This document shows positions 23,811 through 35,892 of a stretch of DNA of 64,000 nucleotides, in pieces. The stretch lies in NCBI GenBank assembly GCA_021397835.1, contig JAJFZO010000087.1:6492501-6556500 (forward strand), given 5' to 3'. Numbering within the stretch: the stretch's first letter is position 1; the number at the start of each line of letters is the position of its first letter. This DNA comes from Moringa oleifera (lineage: Eukaryota; Streptophyta; Magnoliopsida; Brassicales; Moringaceae). The position numbers and the translations under genes are program-made. Under the pieces are notes generated by a model. It saw nothing but the letters and a program-made list of their open reading frames with translations, did no database searches and was not told the origin of the DNA.

Positions 23811-24204
23811 ACACTATTGCTGATATAATAACCTCTATACGAAATGCTGAGATGAATATAAAAGGAATGCTTTAGATAACATCTACTAACATCACCGAAA
23901 ATATTGTTAAAATACTTTTACGAGAAGGTTTTATCGAAAACGTAAGGAAACATTGGGAAAACAAGAATTTATTTTTCTTTTAACCCTACGACGAGACAAA
24001 ATATGGAAGAGACATATAGAACTATTTTGAATTCAAAACGGATCAGTCGACCTGGTCTACGAATCTATTCTAACTATCAACGAATTTCGAGAATTTTAGG
24101 TGGGATGGGGATTGTAATCCTTTCTACTTCTCGAGGTATAATGACAGACCGAGAAGCTCGACGAGAAGGAATCATAGGAAAAAATCTTGTGTTTTATATG
24201 GTAG
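23811..24204 (+). pseudogene. rps8: rps8, ribosomal protein S8, broken
   Basis: Plastid S8. The start ATG is ATA (RDTIADIITSIRNAEMN follows), then shifts, then a long open part with [39 protein letters not shown] and [11 protein letters not shown]. The end ILCYIW-type motif reads NLVFYMV in the open frame; the true stop by alignment is TAG at 24202. Confidence 0.92.
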
Positions 24205-24312
24205 TCTTTCTAATATCCGAATTGTATCTGAAACTTTCCATTTGTGCAAAAAAAAAAAAAGACTGGTTATCTAATATCACTCCCCCGATATTAGTTGATA
24301 GTTTTACCTGGA

Positions 24313-24525
24313 ATGAAAGAACAAAAAGGTGAAGGTTTAATTACTGAATCACTTCCCAATGGCATGCTCTGGGTTTAATGAAGATCTGATTCTAGGTTAT
24401 CTTTCAGGAAGGATCTAACATAGTTTTATACGTATACTAAGGGGAAATAAAGTAAAATAAAAATTGTGATTAAACCAGGGGGCATATAATTTATAGACTT
24501 CGCAACAAGAATTCAAATGATTATA
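24313..24525 (+). pseudogene. infA: infA remnant, initiation factor IF-1
   Basis: Similar to plastid translation initiation factor 1: [18 protein letters not shown], then stops and shifts, with GYLSGR- and IIYRLRNKNSND-like pieces further on. The gene is often lost or dead even in living plastomes, so some of the damage may predate the transfer. The end is approximate. Confidence 0.82.
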
Positions 24526-24632
24526 TGGTTTTTTCAACTTCAACATTCCTTTCATGAGGATACAATTCAATTTTCAAGAAACTAATTTTCTTCCAATAAG
24601 TAGATTCGGAATTATGTTAAGGAATAACAACT

Positions 24633-24740
24633 ATGAAAATAAGGGCTTTTATTCGTAAAATTTGTGAAAAGTGTCGAATAATCCGTAAGAGGGGACGAAT
24701 TATAGTAATTTGTCCTAACTCAAGACATAAACAAAGATAA
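24633..24740 (+). CDS. rpl36: rpl36, ribosomal protein L36, two codons short
   Basis: Plastid 50S protein L36. [30 protein letters not shown], 35 codons. The family has 37 (ending KQRQG); CAA to TAA removes the last two. The zinc-binding Cys pair and His are in place. Confidence 0.92.
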   Translation: MKIRAFIRKICEKCRIIRKRGRIIVICPNSRHKQR

Positions 24741-24870
24741 GGATAATCTTAATAAAAGGGACTTCTTAAAAGAACCGATGAACAAATAAAAAAGAAAAAA
24801 AGAGGATCTGTTTTGACATGAAATGGATATATCCATATATCTCTGACTCATCTTTATGAAATGATAAAAT

Positions 24871-25287
24871 ATGGCAAAGCTTATACCAAGAGTTGGTTCA
24901 CGTAAGAATGGACGTAGTGGTTTACGTAAAAATGCACGTAAAATACCAAAGGGAATTATTCATGTTCAAGCAAATTTTAACAATACCATTGTGACTATTA
25001 CGGATGTACAGGGTCGAGTGATTTCTTGGTCTTTTGTCGATACTTGTGGATTCAGAGGTACAAGAAGAGGGACGCCTTTTACTGCTCAAACCGCAGCGGG
25101 AAATGCTATTCGAGTAGTAGTGGATCAAGGTATGCAAAGAGCCGAAGTCATGATAAAAGGCCTTGGGCTTGGAAGAGATGCAGCATTACGAGCTATTCGT
25201 AGAAGTGGTATACTATTAAGTTTCATACGAGATGTAACCCCTATGCCACATAACGATTGTAGACCTCCTAAAAAAAGACGTGTGTAA
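24871..25287 (+). CDS. rps11: rps11, ribosomal protein S11, open frame
   Basis: Plastid 30S ribosomal protein S11. At 138 codons, full length, this is the longest undamaged reading frame in the window: [20 protein letters not shown], then [32 protein letters not shown] and the C-terminal [18 protein letters not shown]. Substitutions such as SFVDTCG for SSAGTCG hit positions that are nearly fixed in the family, which speaks for neutral drift without a stop having arisen yet. Lies between rpl36 and rpoA as usual. Confidence 0.92.
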   Translation: MAKLIPRVGSRKNGRSGLRKNARKIPKGIIHVQANFNNTIVTITDVQGRVISWSFVDTCGFRGTRRGTPFTAQTAAGNAIRVVVDQGMQRAEVMIKGLGLGRDAALRAIRRSGILLSFIRDVTPMPHNDCRPPKKRRV

Positions 25288-25359
25288 AAAATAAAAATAA
25301 GGATTGAAAAGATTTCAAGAAAAATAAATGATTCAATGATATGATCAAATAATATTATT

Positions 25360-26378
25360 AAGGTTCGAGAGAAAGTAAAAGTATCTACTCGAACATTACA
25401 GTGGAAGTGTGTTGAATCAAGAACAGATAGTGTCTTTATTATGGATGCTTTATTCTATCTCCACCTATGAAAGGTCAAGCCGACATAATAGGCATTGCGA
25501 TGCAAAGAGCTTTGCTTGGAGAAATAGAAGGAACATGTATTACACGTGCAAAATCTAAGAAAATACCACATGAATATTCTACCATAGTGGATATTCAAGA
25601 ATCAATACATGAAATTTTAATGAATTTGAAAAAGATTGTATTAAGAAGTAATCTATATGGAACTCGCAACACTTTATTTTTGTCAAAGGTCTCGGATATG
25701 TAACTGCTCAAGCCATCATTTTATCGTCCTCTGTGGAAATCATTGATAACATACAGCATAAAGCTAGCCTAACAGAACCAATTGATTTGTGTATTGGATT
25801 ACAAACCGAGAGAAATCAAGGATATGGTATAAAAACACCAAATAACTTTCAAGACAGAAGTTATCCTATAGATGTTGTATTCATGCTTGTCAAAATGCGA
25901 ACATAGTATTCATTCTTATGGGATTGGGAATGAAAAACAAGAGATATTTTTTCCAAAAATATGGACAAATAGAAGTTTAACTCCTAAAGAAGCACTTTAT
26001 GAAGCCTCCCAAAAATTTATTAATTTATTTATTCCTTTTCTACATGCAGAAGAAGAAAAGTTCTATTTAGAGAACAATCAATACAAGGTTACTTTACCTT
26101 TTTTCCCTTTTCATGATAGATTGGCTAAACTAAGAAAAAAGAAAAAAGAAATAGTGTTTTAATATATTTTTATTGACCAATCAGAATTGCCTCCCAGAAT
26201 CTATAATTGTCTCAAAAAGTCCAATATACATACATTATTGGACCTTTTAAATAAGAATCAAAAAGACCTTATGAAAATTAAAGATTTTCGCATAGAAGAT
26301 GTAAAACAGATATTAAGAATTCTAGAAAAGAAATAGAAAAAGCATTTTGAAATGAATTTACCGAAAAATATGTTTTAA
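25360..26378 (+). pseudogene. rpoA: rpoA, RNA polymerase alpha subunit, broken
   Basis: Alpha subunit of the plastid-encoded RNA polymerase. Normal length (about 1.02 kb). The start ATG is AAG ([20 protein letters not shown] follows). Open parts include [20 protein letters not shown] and [20 protein letters not shown], then after shifts [38 protein letters not shown]. The C-terminal domain ([16 protein letters not shown] and KQILRILEK) has further stops near 26330. Confidence 0.93.
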
Positions 26379-26587
26379 ATTTAAATCCATTGGATTTATT
26401 TCCTCTTTTTTTTGTTATTTTCTAAATAACATAAAAAAGATGAAATGAGTTTTGAACCTTCAGCACAATCCATATATTCTACTCAGACCCAAATTTAATT
26501 AAATAAACATATCTAGGGAGAATTTGCTTTGAAATGACTACTCCCTAGATACCCTCGTTGTCTTATTTTACAATTGAATTAATTTAA

Positions 26588-27062
26588 TTAAACAAGATCT
26601 AAACTTAGTGATTTATCAATCGGTAATGTTGTTCCAGTACCCAACCACAGGCCCATCGCCGTGCCAATCAAAAAAATGGTTGTCGTTACTAGACAACGAA
26701 ATGGATTTTGGAATTTATTAACATTTTCCAAAAAGGTACTATTAATAATCCTGCAGGTACTTAAACCATTAAAAGAACACCCAATAACTTGTTGGTACTT
26801 ACGAAGTATTTGAAATACGGGAAAGAAATACCATTCAGGTAATATTTCCAAAGGAATTGCAAATGGATCCGCGGGTTCACCAATCATTGATGGTTCTAAA
26901 ACCGCTAAGCCTACGTTACAGGCAATAGTACCAAGAATTACTACTGGAAAAATATATAAAAGATCATTGGGCCATGCGGGTTTTGCATAATAATTATGAC
27001 CCATACCTTTAGCTAATTTAGCTCTTAATACAGGATCATTCAAGTCAAGTTTTTTTGTTATT
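26588..27062 (-). pseudogene. petD: petD exon 2, internally frameshifted
   Basis: Subunit IV of cytochrome b6f. [40 protein letters not shown] and [17 protein letters not shown] are clear. Between QILR and FLENVNKF the frame is shifted and then restored: the stretch reads nonsense for about 25 codons where the family has [18 protein letters not shown]. The C-terminus SLSLDLV is slightly altered. There is no stop in the 173-codon frame, but a helix has been destroyed. Confidence 0.94.
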
Positions 27063-27807
27063 AGGATAGGTGAATTCTTATAGATCCATCCCCCGAAGGA
27101 ACCAAACATGATAATTTTTCATCATCTGGCTTGAGCAAGAATCAACCAAACTAAATGAATAGTATAAAATAAATCTATATATGTTATAAAATCTATATGT
27201 TATCCATACATATATGAATGATTCCACATGTAATAAAAAATTTACCCGATTCCTTTTTAAGAAGTTGTTGCAACTATCCATTGCGAGGAATTCAATTCTT
27301 AAAATGCTCAATACCCAAGTCAGCTTACAAAGTTGATCATGATTAAGTGCTTTTTAGGTCATCTCAGACCTTGTGATTCGCTCTTAATCCTCAAAATATA
27401 TTAAGATTTTTCACGTACAAAAGGTTTACTGGTTACTAATATAGTCTAGCCTCTACTCTTCTTTAGATCCCTTGTTTCACTCTGATAGTATCATAAATCT
27501 GGTCAATGCAGAGGAAATGAATGCATTTATAACTATTAATGATTATATTAAGTAAGTAAAAAATAGCTAAAAACATAATCTGAATTATGCCACATCATGT
27601 ATTCTACTGGATCTTACGGGGCCTGTTCATGCATGACATCTCGGGTCTGATCATAGAAAAGATTCTCTTCAAACGAACCAGCCTATCCTCTGTATGGGGC
27701 TTACACGATGGTTGGAACAAAGACACATTTGGTTGTGAATTCCAATGTAGTAGATAAAGGCATATTTTTGCACAGCCCAATCAATAGTTCAAGTCACACA
27801 CTCCCAT
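27063..27807 (-). other. petD: petD exon 1 (27800-27807) and group II intron
   Basis: The 8-base first exon ATGGGAGT is followed directly by GTGTGACTTGAAC, the usual start of the petD intron. The intron is about 735 bases and decayed. It contains no separate gene. Confidence 0.85.
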
Positions 27808-28001
27808 AATCCATTTTCTCTTCATAGAATTCCCTTCAACTATTCATGCCAAATAAATAATACTGTGGAGTTGAAGGGAAATATCCAAATACATGTCTTA
27901 TTTTTTTTCAATAATCTATCTTTATAGCAATGAAAAATTATTCTTCCTTCCCTAAGTAATAAGATAAATAATTGATTACAAATATCTATGATCTATATTC
28001 T

Positions 28002-28471
<470 letters not shown>

Positions 28472-29230
28472 GACTTTATTGAGATAGGTATACCAAGGGA
28501 CTCCCCCTCCACGAACCATATATGAGAATTTCATCTCATACAGCTCAAACAAAAACACCCAAATACTGCTTGAAACGGATATGTAATCGAAAGTTTGAAA
28601 CTTCTTAATTCTCTCATTCAATATTATCTAAAGATATGAAAGAATAAAAATTCGAAAGCTTCATTTTGTGGTTAAATGCTAAAAAATCAAGTCGGCTCAT
28701 TCGTCTTCATTACAGGCCTCTTGAATCTTCTATATTACCTATTTCTTTTTTTTTTTTTTGGGTATTTGTATGTAATGTGGCTTTATTTTATTCTTGTTTT
28801 CTTTATTATTGATAGGAATTCTCTTGTTAAGACCCTACGAATCAATTGAAACCTCAGATTCATACTAGAACCACGATGATTCAATAACCTTCAAAGTCCA
28901 AAGATTCCCTGAATAAGAACCCTTGGATCATCACTTATTCAATGAATAGAATAGATATAATGACTAAAAAAATAAAATACGAAGAACCGTTTGTCCTTTG
29001 ATTAAAATAAGCATAAACAAGAGTTTGAAAGACGAAAAATCTTTCAATTTCTATTTGTGATATATAACTTTTCTTTGGAAAAGAGTTTGGCTATGAGGTC
29101 TAAATATTAAGTATGAATCATAGTTCGAATACTTCATGATCTATTTCATAAATTCTGTGCTCCAAATACTAGAATGAATATCCGACGAGGTAAAACCATC
29201 TTTATTAAGATGACAAACCCATTATCTGTA
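28472..29230 (-). other. petB group II intron, decayed
   Basis: Starts from the exon 2 edge; a domain V-like hairpin (GAGATGAAATTCTCATAT area, 28515-28550) marks the intron 3' end. I could not find the 6-base first exon or a clean 5' splice site, so the upstream limit is approximate. Confidence 0.6.
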
Positions 29231-29401
29231 GTATCAATAGGATCAATTATAACAAGGCACATACTCATATTCCGAAAATACAATACAGAAAGAAATTTTG
29301 CGGTCGAACTACCAAAACAAAATAGGCTAAAAATCCGAGACCTAAATGCTTCGCTTCACTTTTTGTATTGAAAAGGCTACGACTTCATGGTTCTTGTAAG
29401 T

Positions 29402-29623
29402 CTAATTCATTGAAATTTTGTCCAGTAAAATGGAAGAATTATAAATCTCCAAAATAATATATAGGAATATTGCAAATGGAGCCATTGCACCACCCATCAA
29501 AGGAGTCGCTCCTTATCCAGGAGCTACTTTATCGTATTCTGAATTCAATGGTTTTAATAAATCCCCTACAACAGTTCGCCTTGGCCCAGATCTAGAACTA
29601 CCCTCAACAGTTTGTGTAGCCAT
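29402..29623 (-). pseudogene. psbH: psbH, photosystem II phosphoprotein, one stop or more
   Basis: PsbH is a 73-residue one-helix photosystem II subunit with phosphorylatable N-terminal Thr. Full 74-codon length, start [20 protein letters not shown]. The Trp of GKVAPGWG is TAA. The C-terminal part includes NSSILLD-type residues and FNELD-like end. Order petB-psbH-psbN(opposite) is normal. Confidence 0.93.
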
Positions 29624-29727
29624 AAATCTTATTTTGTATTCATTGAGATCTATTGACTTTGTACACCATTCCGTTGTAAATAAACAATCTTAGCATAGAT
29701 CCATTGTGGTCTCGAAATTATATAATA

Positions 29728-29846
29728 ATGGAAACAACAACCCTAGTCGACATCTATATATCTGGGTTACTAGGTACACCCTATATACTACCTTTAGGCA
29801 ACCCTCTCAACAGCTAAGAGATCTATTCGAGGAACACGGGGACTGG
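29728..29846 (+). pseudogene. psbN: psbN, deletion and lost stop
   Basis: PsbN is a 43-residue photosystem II assembly factor, encoded opposite psbH and psbT. Start ATGGAAACAACAACC and the end [20 protein letters not shown] sequence are clear, but about 11-18 bases are missing in the GLLVSFTG part and the stop TAA has become TGG, so the frame runs on into the next hairpin. Confidence 0.9.
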
Positions 29847-29892
29847 TTGAAGTTATCAGCCTCCCAATATTGGGAGGCTGATTACTTCAATT
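29847..29892. terminator. psbN/psbT hairpin
   Basis: A strong palindrome centred on CCTCCCAATATTGGGAGG, flanked by TTGAAGT and ACTTCAA, between the convergent ends of psbN and psbT. The same element is found in plastomes as the 3'-end/terminator of both genes. It is almost perfect here (one TAT/GATT irregularity). Confidence 0.88.
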
Positions 29893-29906
29893 GAGATAAT
29901 GAAAAA

Positions 29907-30014
29907 TTATTTCATTTTTTTAGTTGGATCTTTAGGCAGTTCCTGAAAAAAGATAGCGAAAAAAATTATACCTAAAGTCGATACTAAGAGGAATAAATAA
30001 ACCAATGCTTCCAT
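29907..30014 (-). CDS. psbT: psbT, open frame
   Basis: PsbT is a one-helix photosystem II subunit at the dimer interface. [20 protein letters not shown] then [19 protein letters not shown], 35 residues, open and of normal length. Upstream psbB is broken, so this survives as a short frame. Confidence 0.92.
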   Translation of the reverse strand: MEALVYLFLLVSTLGIIFFAIFFQELPKDPTKKMK

Positions 30015-30191
30015 AAATTCTATCGTGGTTTACAATTATAGCTTCCATACCTGTTTTACTTATTTAGGATGATCCTTCAGATCAAGAAAGAACAAGAATC
30101 AAAGAAAAGGCAGCGATTTAAATCAAGATTTCTCCAGTATCCTATGCCAAATCTCGAACAAAAAATAGAAGCGAAAAAAAGTAGTGTTGCA

Positions 30192-31716
30192 TCAGACTAC
30201 TTGTCTTCTTGTAGTTAGATCTCTAATTTTTTGGAATGTTCCAAATTCCACTTGAGCATCCAAATCTGGATCAATACCAGCAAAAACATCTCTAAACAGG
30301 GTTCTAGCACCATGCCAAATGTGTCCGAAGAAGAAGAGCAGAGCGAATGAAGCATGCCCAAAAAGAAACCAACCTCTTGGATTGCTACGAAAAACATCAT
30401 CGAATTTCAAAGTAGCACGATCTAATTCAAAAATTTCACCTAATTGAGTGCGTCTATCATATTTTTTCATAGTCGTGGGATCACTATAACTCACTCCATT
30501 GAGTTCGTCGCCATAGAACTCAACAGTTGCACTTACTTGTTCGACACTATATTTCGATTCTACCCTTCTAAAAGGAACATCTGCTCTAACAATTTCGTCT
30601 CCATCTACCAAAACAACCGAAAATGTTTCAAAAAAAAGTAGGCATATGACGTATAAAAAGTTCATGCCCTTCTTTATCTCTAAAGATAGGTCCTAACCAT
30701 CCAACAGCTATTCCATCCCCGTTGTCCATTGAGCCCGCTTTGAATAATCCCTCTTTCGTCGGATTATTGCCAATGTAATCATAAATAGCTAATTTTTCAG
30801 GAATTTTAGACCAAGCTTCTGATAAAATTTGATTTTTGGCTAGCCAGCACTAACTCTTCAATATATTTCTTGCTGGAAGTATCCCTAATCCCATTGATAA
30901 CGAGTAGGACTAAATAATTCGATGGGGGTAGTTGCTGAAGCGTACCATATAGTTCCAGCAACAACAAAAGTTGCAAAAAAGATAGCCGTGATACTACTGG
31001 AAAGGACTGTTTCAATATTGCCCATATGTAATCTTTTGTGTAGACGTTGGGGCCAACGAACACCAACATGGAATAAGCCCGCTAATATGCCCAATGTCCC
31101 TACTGCAATATGATGAGAGGCCATTCCTCCCGAAACAAAAGGATCAAAACCTTTTATGCCTTATGCTGGATTTATAGAATGTACCTTTCTGGTTAGTCCA
31201 TAAGGGTCGGACACCCATATTCCAAGACCATATAATCCTATTACATGAAATATGCCAAAACCAAAACAAGCCACTCTTGAAAGAAATAAATGAATTCCAA
31301 AGATCTTGGGCAAATCCAAAAAAGATTTTCTTGTACGTTCATCACAAAATATTTCTAGATCCCAATACACCCAATGCCAGATAGCTGCCAAGAAGTACAA
31401 GCTAGAAAAACATGATATGTGCTCCGGCTACACCTTCATAACTCCAAATACTCAGATTCCTTATAGTCCCTCCTATAATACTCCAACCCCCCCATGAATT
31501 GGTTTTTCCTAAATGAGTCATGAAGGGTATAACGAACATACCTTATTTCCACATTGGATCAAGAACGGGGTTAGAGGGATCGAAAACTACTAATTCATAT
31601 TGAGCCATCGAACCAGCCCAACCAGCAACCAGAGCTGTATGCATTATATGAACAGAAAGTAAATGGCCGGGATCATTCAATACGATGGTATGAACATGAT
31701 ACCAAGGCAAACCCAT
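30192..31716 (-). pseudogene. psbB: psbB (CP47), broken
   Basis: CP47 core antenna of photosystem II, six-helix chlorophyll protein. About 1525 bases, two off the usual 1527. Start [18 protein letters not shown] at 31716; then open pieces [20 protein letters not shown] (31161-31400), [20 protein letters not shown] (30885-31124) and a C-terminal 157-codon part with [20 protein letters not shown] and [12 protein letters not shown]. Stops and shifts lie between them; several Gly and Arg positions carry G-to-A type changes (PFRRVES, DEIVRAD). Confidence 0.95.
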
Positions 31717-32202
31717 GGAAATATCCCTTTATCAATGAAAAATAGACACTATGTAACTTTATTGCATTAGAGAAAAACTATGCTATCGACCTTCTCCCTT
31801 TTAGCGGTTTATTTCGGAGAAAGAATTAATATTTGTTCTATTCTTTTAGTAACAATGGAACAATTCGGTTCATAGGAAAATAGAAAAGCAGATCTATTCT
31901 ATATCCGATAAGTACCAATATGCAATAGAGGTTAACCCTATATTTGATGAACGAACGTATCTATATTTGTTCATCATTCAAAGGACCTATTCGTAAAAAA
32001 AAAATCTTTTCTTTTTATTCATTCTGTCTTCCTTTACCTTTATTTTCTATTTTATTTTATATTTTATGACCTTATTCAATCTATGTATAAAATAGAATTA
32101 ATAAAGTATGATAAAGGCCAATATTGTTAAGACAATAACCCCATTATTACGCTTCCACATCAAAGTGAAATAGAGTACTTAATTTTTTTTTTCTTTCATT
32201 TA
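31717..32202. other. psbB-clpP spacer
   Basis: Holds the decayed psbB promoter region; no gene recognised. Read outward from psbB and clpP, which are divergently transcribed. Confidence 0.6.
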
Positions 32203-32273
32203 ATGCCTACTGGTGTTCCAAAAGTACCTTTTCGAAGTCTTGGAGAGGAAGATGCATCTTGGGTTGACATATG
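32203..32273 (+). pseudogene. clpP: clpP exon 1
   Basis: Plastid ClpP1 protease subunit, exon 1, 71 bases ([20 protein letters not shown] plus VDI). It is intact and ends at the GTGCGAC of the group II intron at 32274. Confidence 0.92.
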
Positions 32274-33124
32274 GTGCGACTTGTCAAATGTATTGGGCCA
32301 TGTGGGATTTCCCCATTCCCTCTCTCGATCGAAATATCCTCTGTTTCGCCCAAAAAGATTGATTTTATTATCAAAAATTTATGGCGTGAAGTGCAATAAA
32401 GTGTAATTTGATCCATTTTTTGGGGGTATTCACATTAATATTTTCAATTAAAATGATTTATGGTTGACTTGGTTGGACCAATAAAATGAAGTATTCAGAC
32501 TGCGTTTAACAAAAACACAATTGGTAATATATCTATGATTACTGTTTATATCATAAATGGTTCTATTTATAAAAAAAAATCTAAATAGGAAGGTTCAAAA
32601 ACTGTTAATCAATTGAATAACATGATTAATATGTTGAATATTTGGTGGAAGACATGAAAGAAATGAATTGAAATAAAAAAAAAAAAAGAAGTCATATCAA
32701 AAAGACATGGTATTTGGTTCATTTGTCTTATATGTACAAATTAAAATCTGGCAGATATTTACTCAGAGTAGAGCATAAACCTAAAAAAAATTGAATACAA
32801 AATTGAAGAAGCCCATTCAGGAATAAGAAAATGACATCGCGATTTAGATTGGATCTCGATGAAAAAAAAAACATCAATGAGAAGTTAGTCCGATAAGCTT
32901 AGTGAAATTTTTTATATTATACGATTATAGGCAAAGGTTCAAAACACATCTTTCTTTAAAAATGGAAGAAAAAAGGAGGCCTTTGTTAAAAGTTATAAAA
33001 GGCTTACTATGAAAAAAGAAATAAGCTAAAATCTACACATTGATTTTTTTTCACAATTTTTGCTGAACCGTATGCATCAAAAGGTGCCTGTACGGCTCCT
33101 AAGGGATACAATTTGATTTTATCT
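32274..33124 (+). other. clpP intron 1
   Basis: Group II intron with 5' GTGCGACTTG and a domain V-like hairpin around 33063-33100 (GAACCGTATGCATC...GTACGGC). Length about 850 bases is normal. No inserted gene. Confidence 0.8.
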
Positions 33125-33413
33125 TAATCAACTGACTTTATCGAGAAAGATTACTTTTTTTAGGCCAAGAGGTTAATAGCGAGATCTCGAATCAATTTAT
33201 TGGTCTTATGGTACATCTCAGTATAAAAAATGATACAAAAAATCCGTATTTGTTTATAAACTCCTTTGGCGGATGGGTCATACCCAGAGTGGCTATTTAT
33301 GATACTATGCAATTTGTGCAACTAGATGTACAGACAATATGCATGGGATCTTTCATCCTAGTCGAAGGAGAAATTACCAAACTTCTAGCATTCCCTAACG
33401 CTTGGCACACCAA
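33125..33413 (+). pseudogene. clpP: clpP exon 2, catalytic Ser deleted
   Basis: Middle exon of ClpP1. [16 protein letters not shown] beginning is damaged, then [20 protein letters not shown] is clear. CMGLAASMGSFIL of the family reads CMGSFIL: 18 bases (LAASMG), which include the nucleophilic Ser, are gone between two ATGGG repeats at 33343. The exon then runs to about 33413 (LLAFPNA). The Ser-His-Asp triad is therefore incomplete even at the DNA level. Confidence 0.92.
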
Positions 33414-33996
33414 TGAGTTTTTTATTTATGAGAAAAAGAAGACTATGCCTTCACCATATGAAAAATGAATTCAGTAATAATAGCATGGCACTTCAAATTC
33501 GATATGAATTTCTTTTTTCAAAATATTAGATTATGTATCGAAAGAGTAGTATGAGATAAGGGGGATTTCTAATTTTATCTTAGCTATTGTTAGCCCATTT
33601 TAGCGTCACAAACCTTTTTTCACATCGAAAGGCTATTAAGAATATTTATGTTATGAAAAAGTGCAAAAAAAAATTTGAGATTGCTGAATCATAAACAAAA
33701 TAAGTAAAATAAATGTATAAAGCAATGGGCCATCATAGTATTTTTTTTAACTCCTCCAAAAAAAGAAGGGTGGTAATTGGATCATTTATTGATCTGGGTC
33801 TAATAGACCTTATTTTTTCTCGTTCTTCGATGAAAGGAAAGGTAAAAAACGTGAATTCCATTGTAGAGCTGTATGCAATGAATAAAAAATGCCTATACGA
33901 TTGCTCAATTCTTTTTGTTTTCTTATTATTCGTTATCTAGTCTCCTCACCTCAGCATGCGAGATAGAAGAAAGATTTATTATGTTTTATCAATAGG
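33414..33996 (+). other. clpP intron 2
   Basis: The second clpP intron, about 580 bases, AT-rich. Frames inside (for example 33713-33940) have no similarity I recognise. Confidence 0.7.
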
Positions 33997-34223
33997 GTAA
34001 TGATCCATCAACCTGCTAGTTCTTTTTATGAGGCACAAACGGGAGAATTTATCTTGGAAGTGGAAGAACTACTGAAACTTCGTGACACCCTCACAAGGGT
34101 TTATGTACAAAGAACGGGTAAGCCTTTATGGGTTGTATCCGAAGACATGGAAAGGGATGTTTTTTTATGTCAGCAAAAGAAGCCGAAGTTCATGGACTTG
34201 TTGATCTTGTAGTGATTCAATAA
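33997..34223 (+). pseudogene. clpP: clpP exon 3, frameshifted end
   Basis: C-terminal exon of ClpP1 with the catalytic-His region [20 protein letters not shown] and [20 protein letters not shown]. Two extra Ts after MERDVF shift the frame, so the end VDLVVIQ-stop, clear in the DNA at 34200-34223, is out of frame. Confidence 0.93.
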
Positions 34224-34403
34224 AAAATAGCAGTGATTTCACACAAATCCATGATTAAAGATATTATTTAAGGCTTTAGTTTAGTTTAATATTCTATTAC
34301 ATATTCTATTAAACATTTAATAGAATATTTAATAGAAGTATTTTTAATTCAGAATCATCCAGTTAGGATCAATCTAAACCAGCCCATTACGCATATGATT
34401 CAG

Positions 34404-34519
34404 CATCCAACTATTAAATAACTTATTTTAGAAACACAAGACAGCCAATCAGAAATGTCACGAAATCCCCCGCGCTTCGGGGATGCTCTCGATGTTGAGG
34501 AACATGTACTAGGGTGTAT
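34404..34519 (+). pseudogene. rps12: rps12 exon 1 (trans-spliced part), broken
   Basis: First exon of plastid ribosomal protein S12, normally trans-spliced to exons in the inverted repeat. The bases around AACTATTAAATAACTTATT and the following NTRQPIRNVTKSPALRGC region are recognisable, with the start ATGCC reduced to ATCC, CAA to TAA, and an extra T. The exon ends at the GTGCGACTCGTT of the half-intron. Confidence 0.88.
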
Positions 34520-35318
34520 GTGCGACTCGTTCAGATCATGGATTGAGACAAAAGAAAGCAAACTTTTTTTCAGTATCAATGATCAGTACCAGTGAATAAA
34601 ATAGAATGGAGGAACTCCATTCACTATCTAAAAAAGATGGATCTATCATATCCTTCTATTGTATATGAAACTTATGGTTTCCATTGGTGAAAATCCAACA
34701 CCTTAATTTAGGAGAAATAATCCCTCATTGTTAGCAAACAGTTATCCATTACGCGGGTGGAATCCTATGTTATTTAAACAAAAAGATTTTGCTTCTACTC
34801 TTGCAAGAACGAACTAACATGGTCAGCCACCCAACAAATCCTCATAATAAAATACAGTTACTGTATAAGGTAAATCTTGTTATGAAAAACAAGACCTATT
34901 ACTGGAAAATTCATGGGTAAAGCCAAATAGTGTGAACTATACCAGTTACCAATAGTATTAATTAGTTGAAGGAAGGAGCTTTGGTGTATAAAGAGGACCT
35001 CACCGTTTAAGAAGTAACCATAGAAACGATGGAACCCACTATTTATTTATCATTTCTATTTACTACTTTTTTTTAGTTATTATGTTTTTTTTTTATACCG
35101 AGTATCAATACAATTTCTTATTTCTAGGTGAGATACCTAGAAAAGAAAAAGAAAAAATCGTGAGGGGGTGGGGGGGAGGGGGAGGTTAAAGAAGCAAAAG
35201 CCATTGGAATTTTTATTTTATACATTAAAGGAATTCATTTTGTTATTAATAGACCAGTAAAGGGGAAAAGAATAACTGAAAGAAAAAATTAGTTATTCAT
35301 CAAAGTTTCATTTATTTA
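34520..35318. other. rps12 half-intron and rps12-rpl20 spacer
   Basis: Begins as the 5' half of the trans-spliced group II intron (GTGCGACTCG) and continues as spacer. Contains a G-rich run (GAGGGGGTGGGGGGGAGG area, 35161-35185). Arm B of the inverted duplication begins near 35076. Confidence 0.65.
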
Positions 35319-35659
35319 ATGACCAAAATTAAACATGGATATGTAGCTCGGAGACATAGAACAAAAATTCGTTTATTTGCATCAAGCTTTCGAGGAGTTA
35401 CTCGAAGTATTACAAAACAGAGAATAAGAGCTTTGGTTTCGGCTCATCGAGATAGGGGTAGAAAAAAAGAGATTTTCATCACTTGTGGATCACTCGAATA
35501 AATGTAGGAATTCGCGGGAAGAGGGTATCCCATAGGTATAATATATTCATACAAAATCTGTACGAGAAGCAGTTGCTTCTTAATCGTAAAATACTTGCAG
35601 AAATAGCTATATCAAATAAGAGTTATCTTTATACCGTTTCTAATAAGATCATAAAATAA
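35319..35659 (+). pseudogene. rpl20: rpl20 copy B, frameshifted
   Basis: Plastid L20. The first 60 codons are open: [26 protein letters not shown], then [15 protein letters not shown]; after that a base change in the RRLWITRIN region shifts the frame (341 bases against 351 in copy A). The end SNKIIK-type ATCATAAAATAA is present at 35648-35659. Confidence 0.93.
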
Positions 35660-35892
35660 GGAGATTGGAAGGAATCCACTCGAATGTTTTAAATGGACTT
35701 CCCGACAGAATGAGCTCGGGGAAGGTAAAGTAGAAATTTGTATGATAAAATATAAAGTCGTCAAAACAAAATGAACGGATATGCTTAATAAAAAAAATTA
35801 TTCTTCTTCGACGATTCTTTTATTTATTTATTTATTTCTTATAATAGTCAAGATAGTCAAATTTTAATTCTTAGATTTTTTGAACAAAACAT

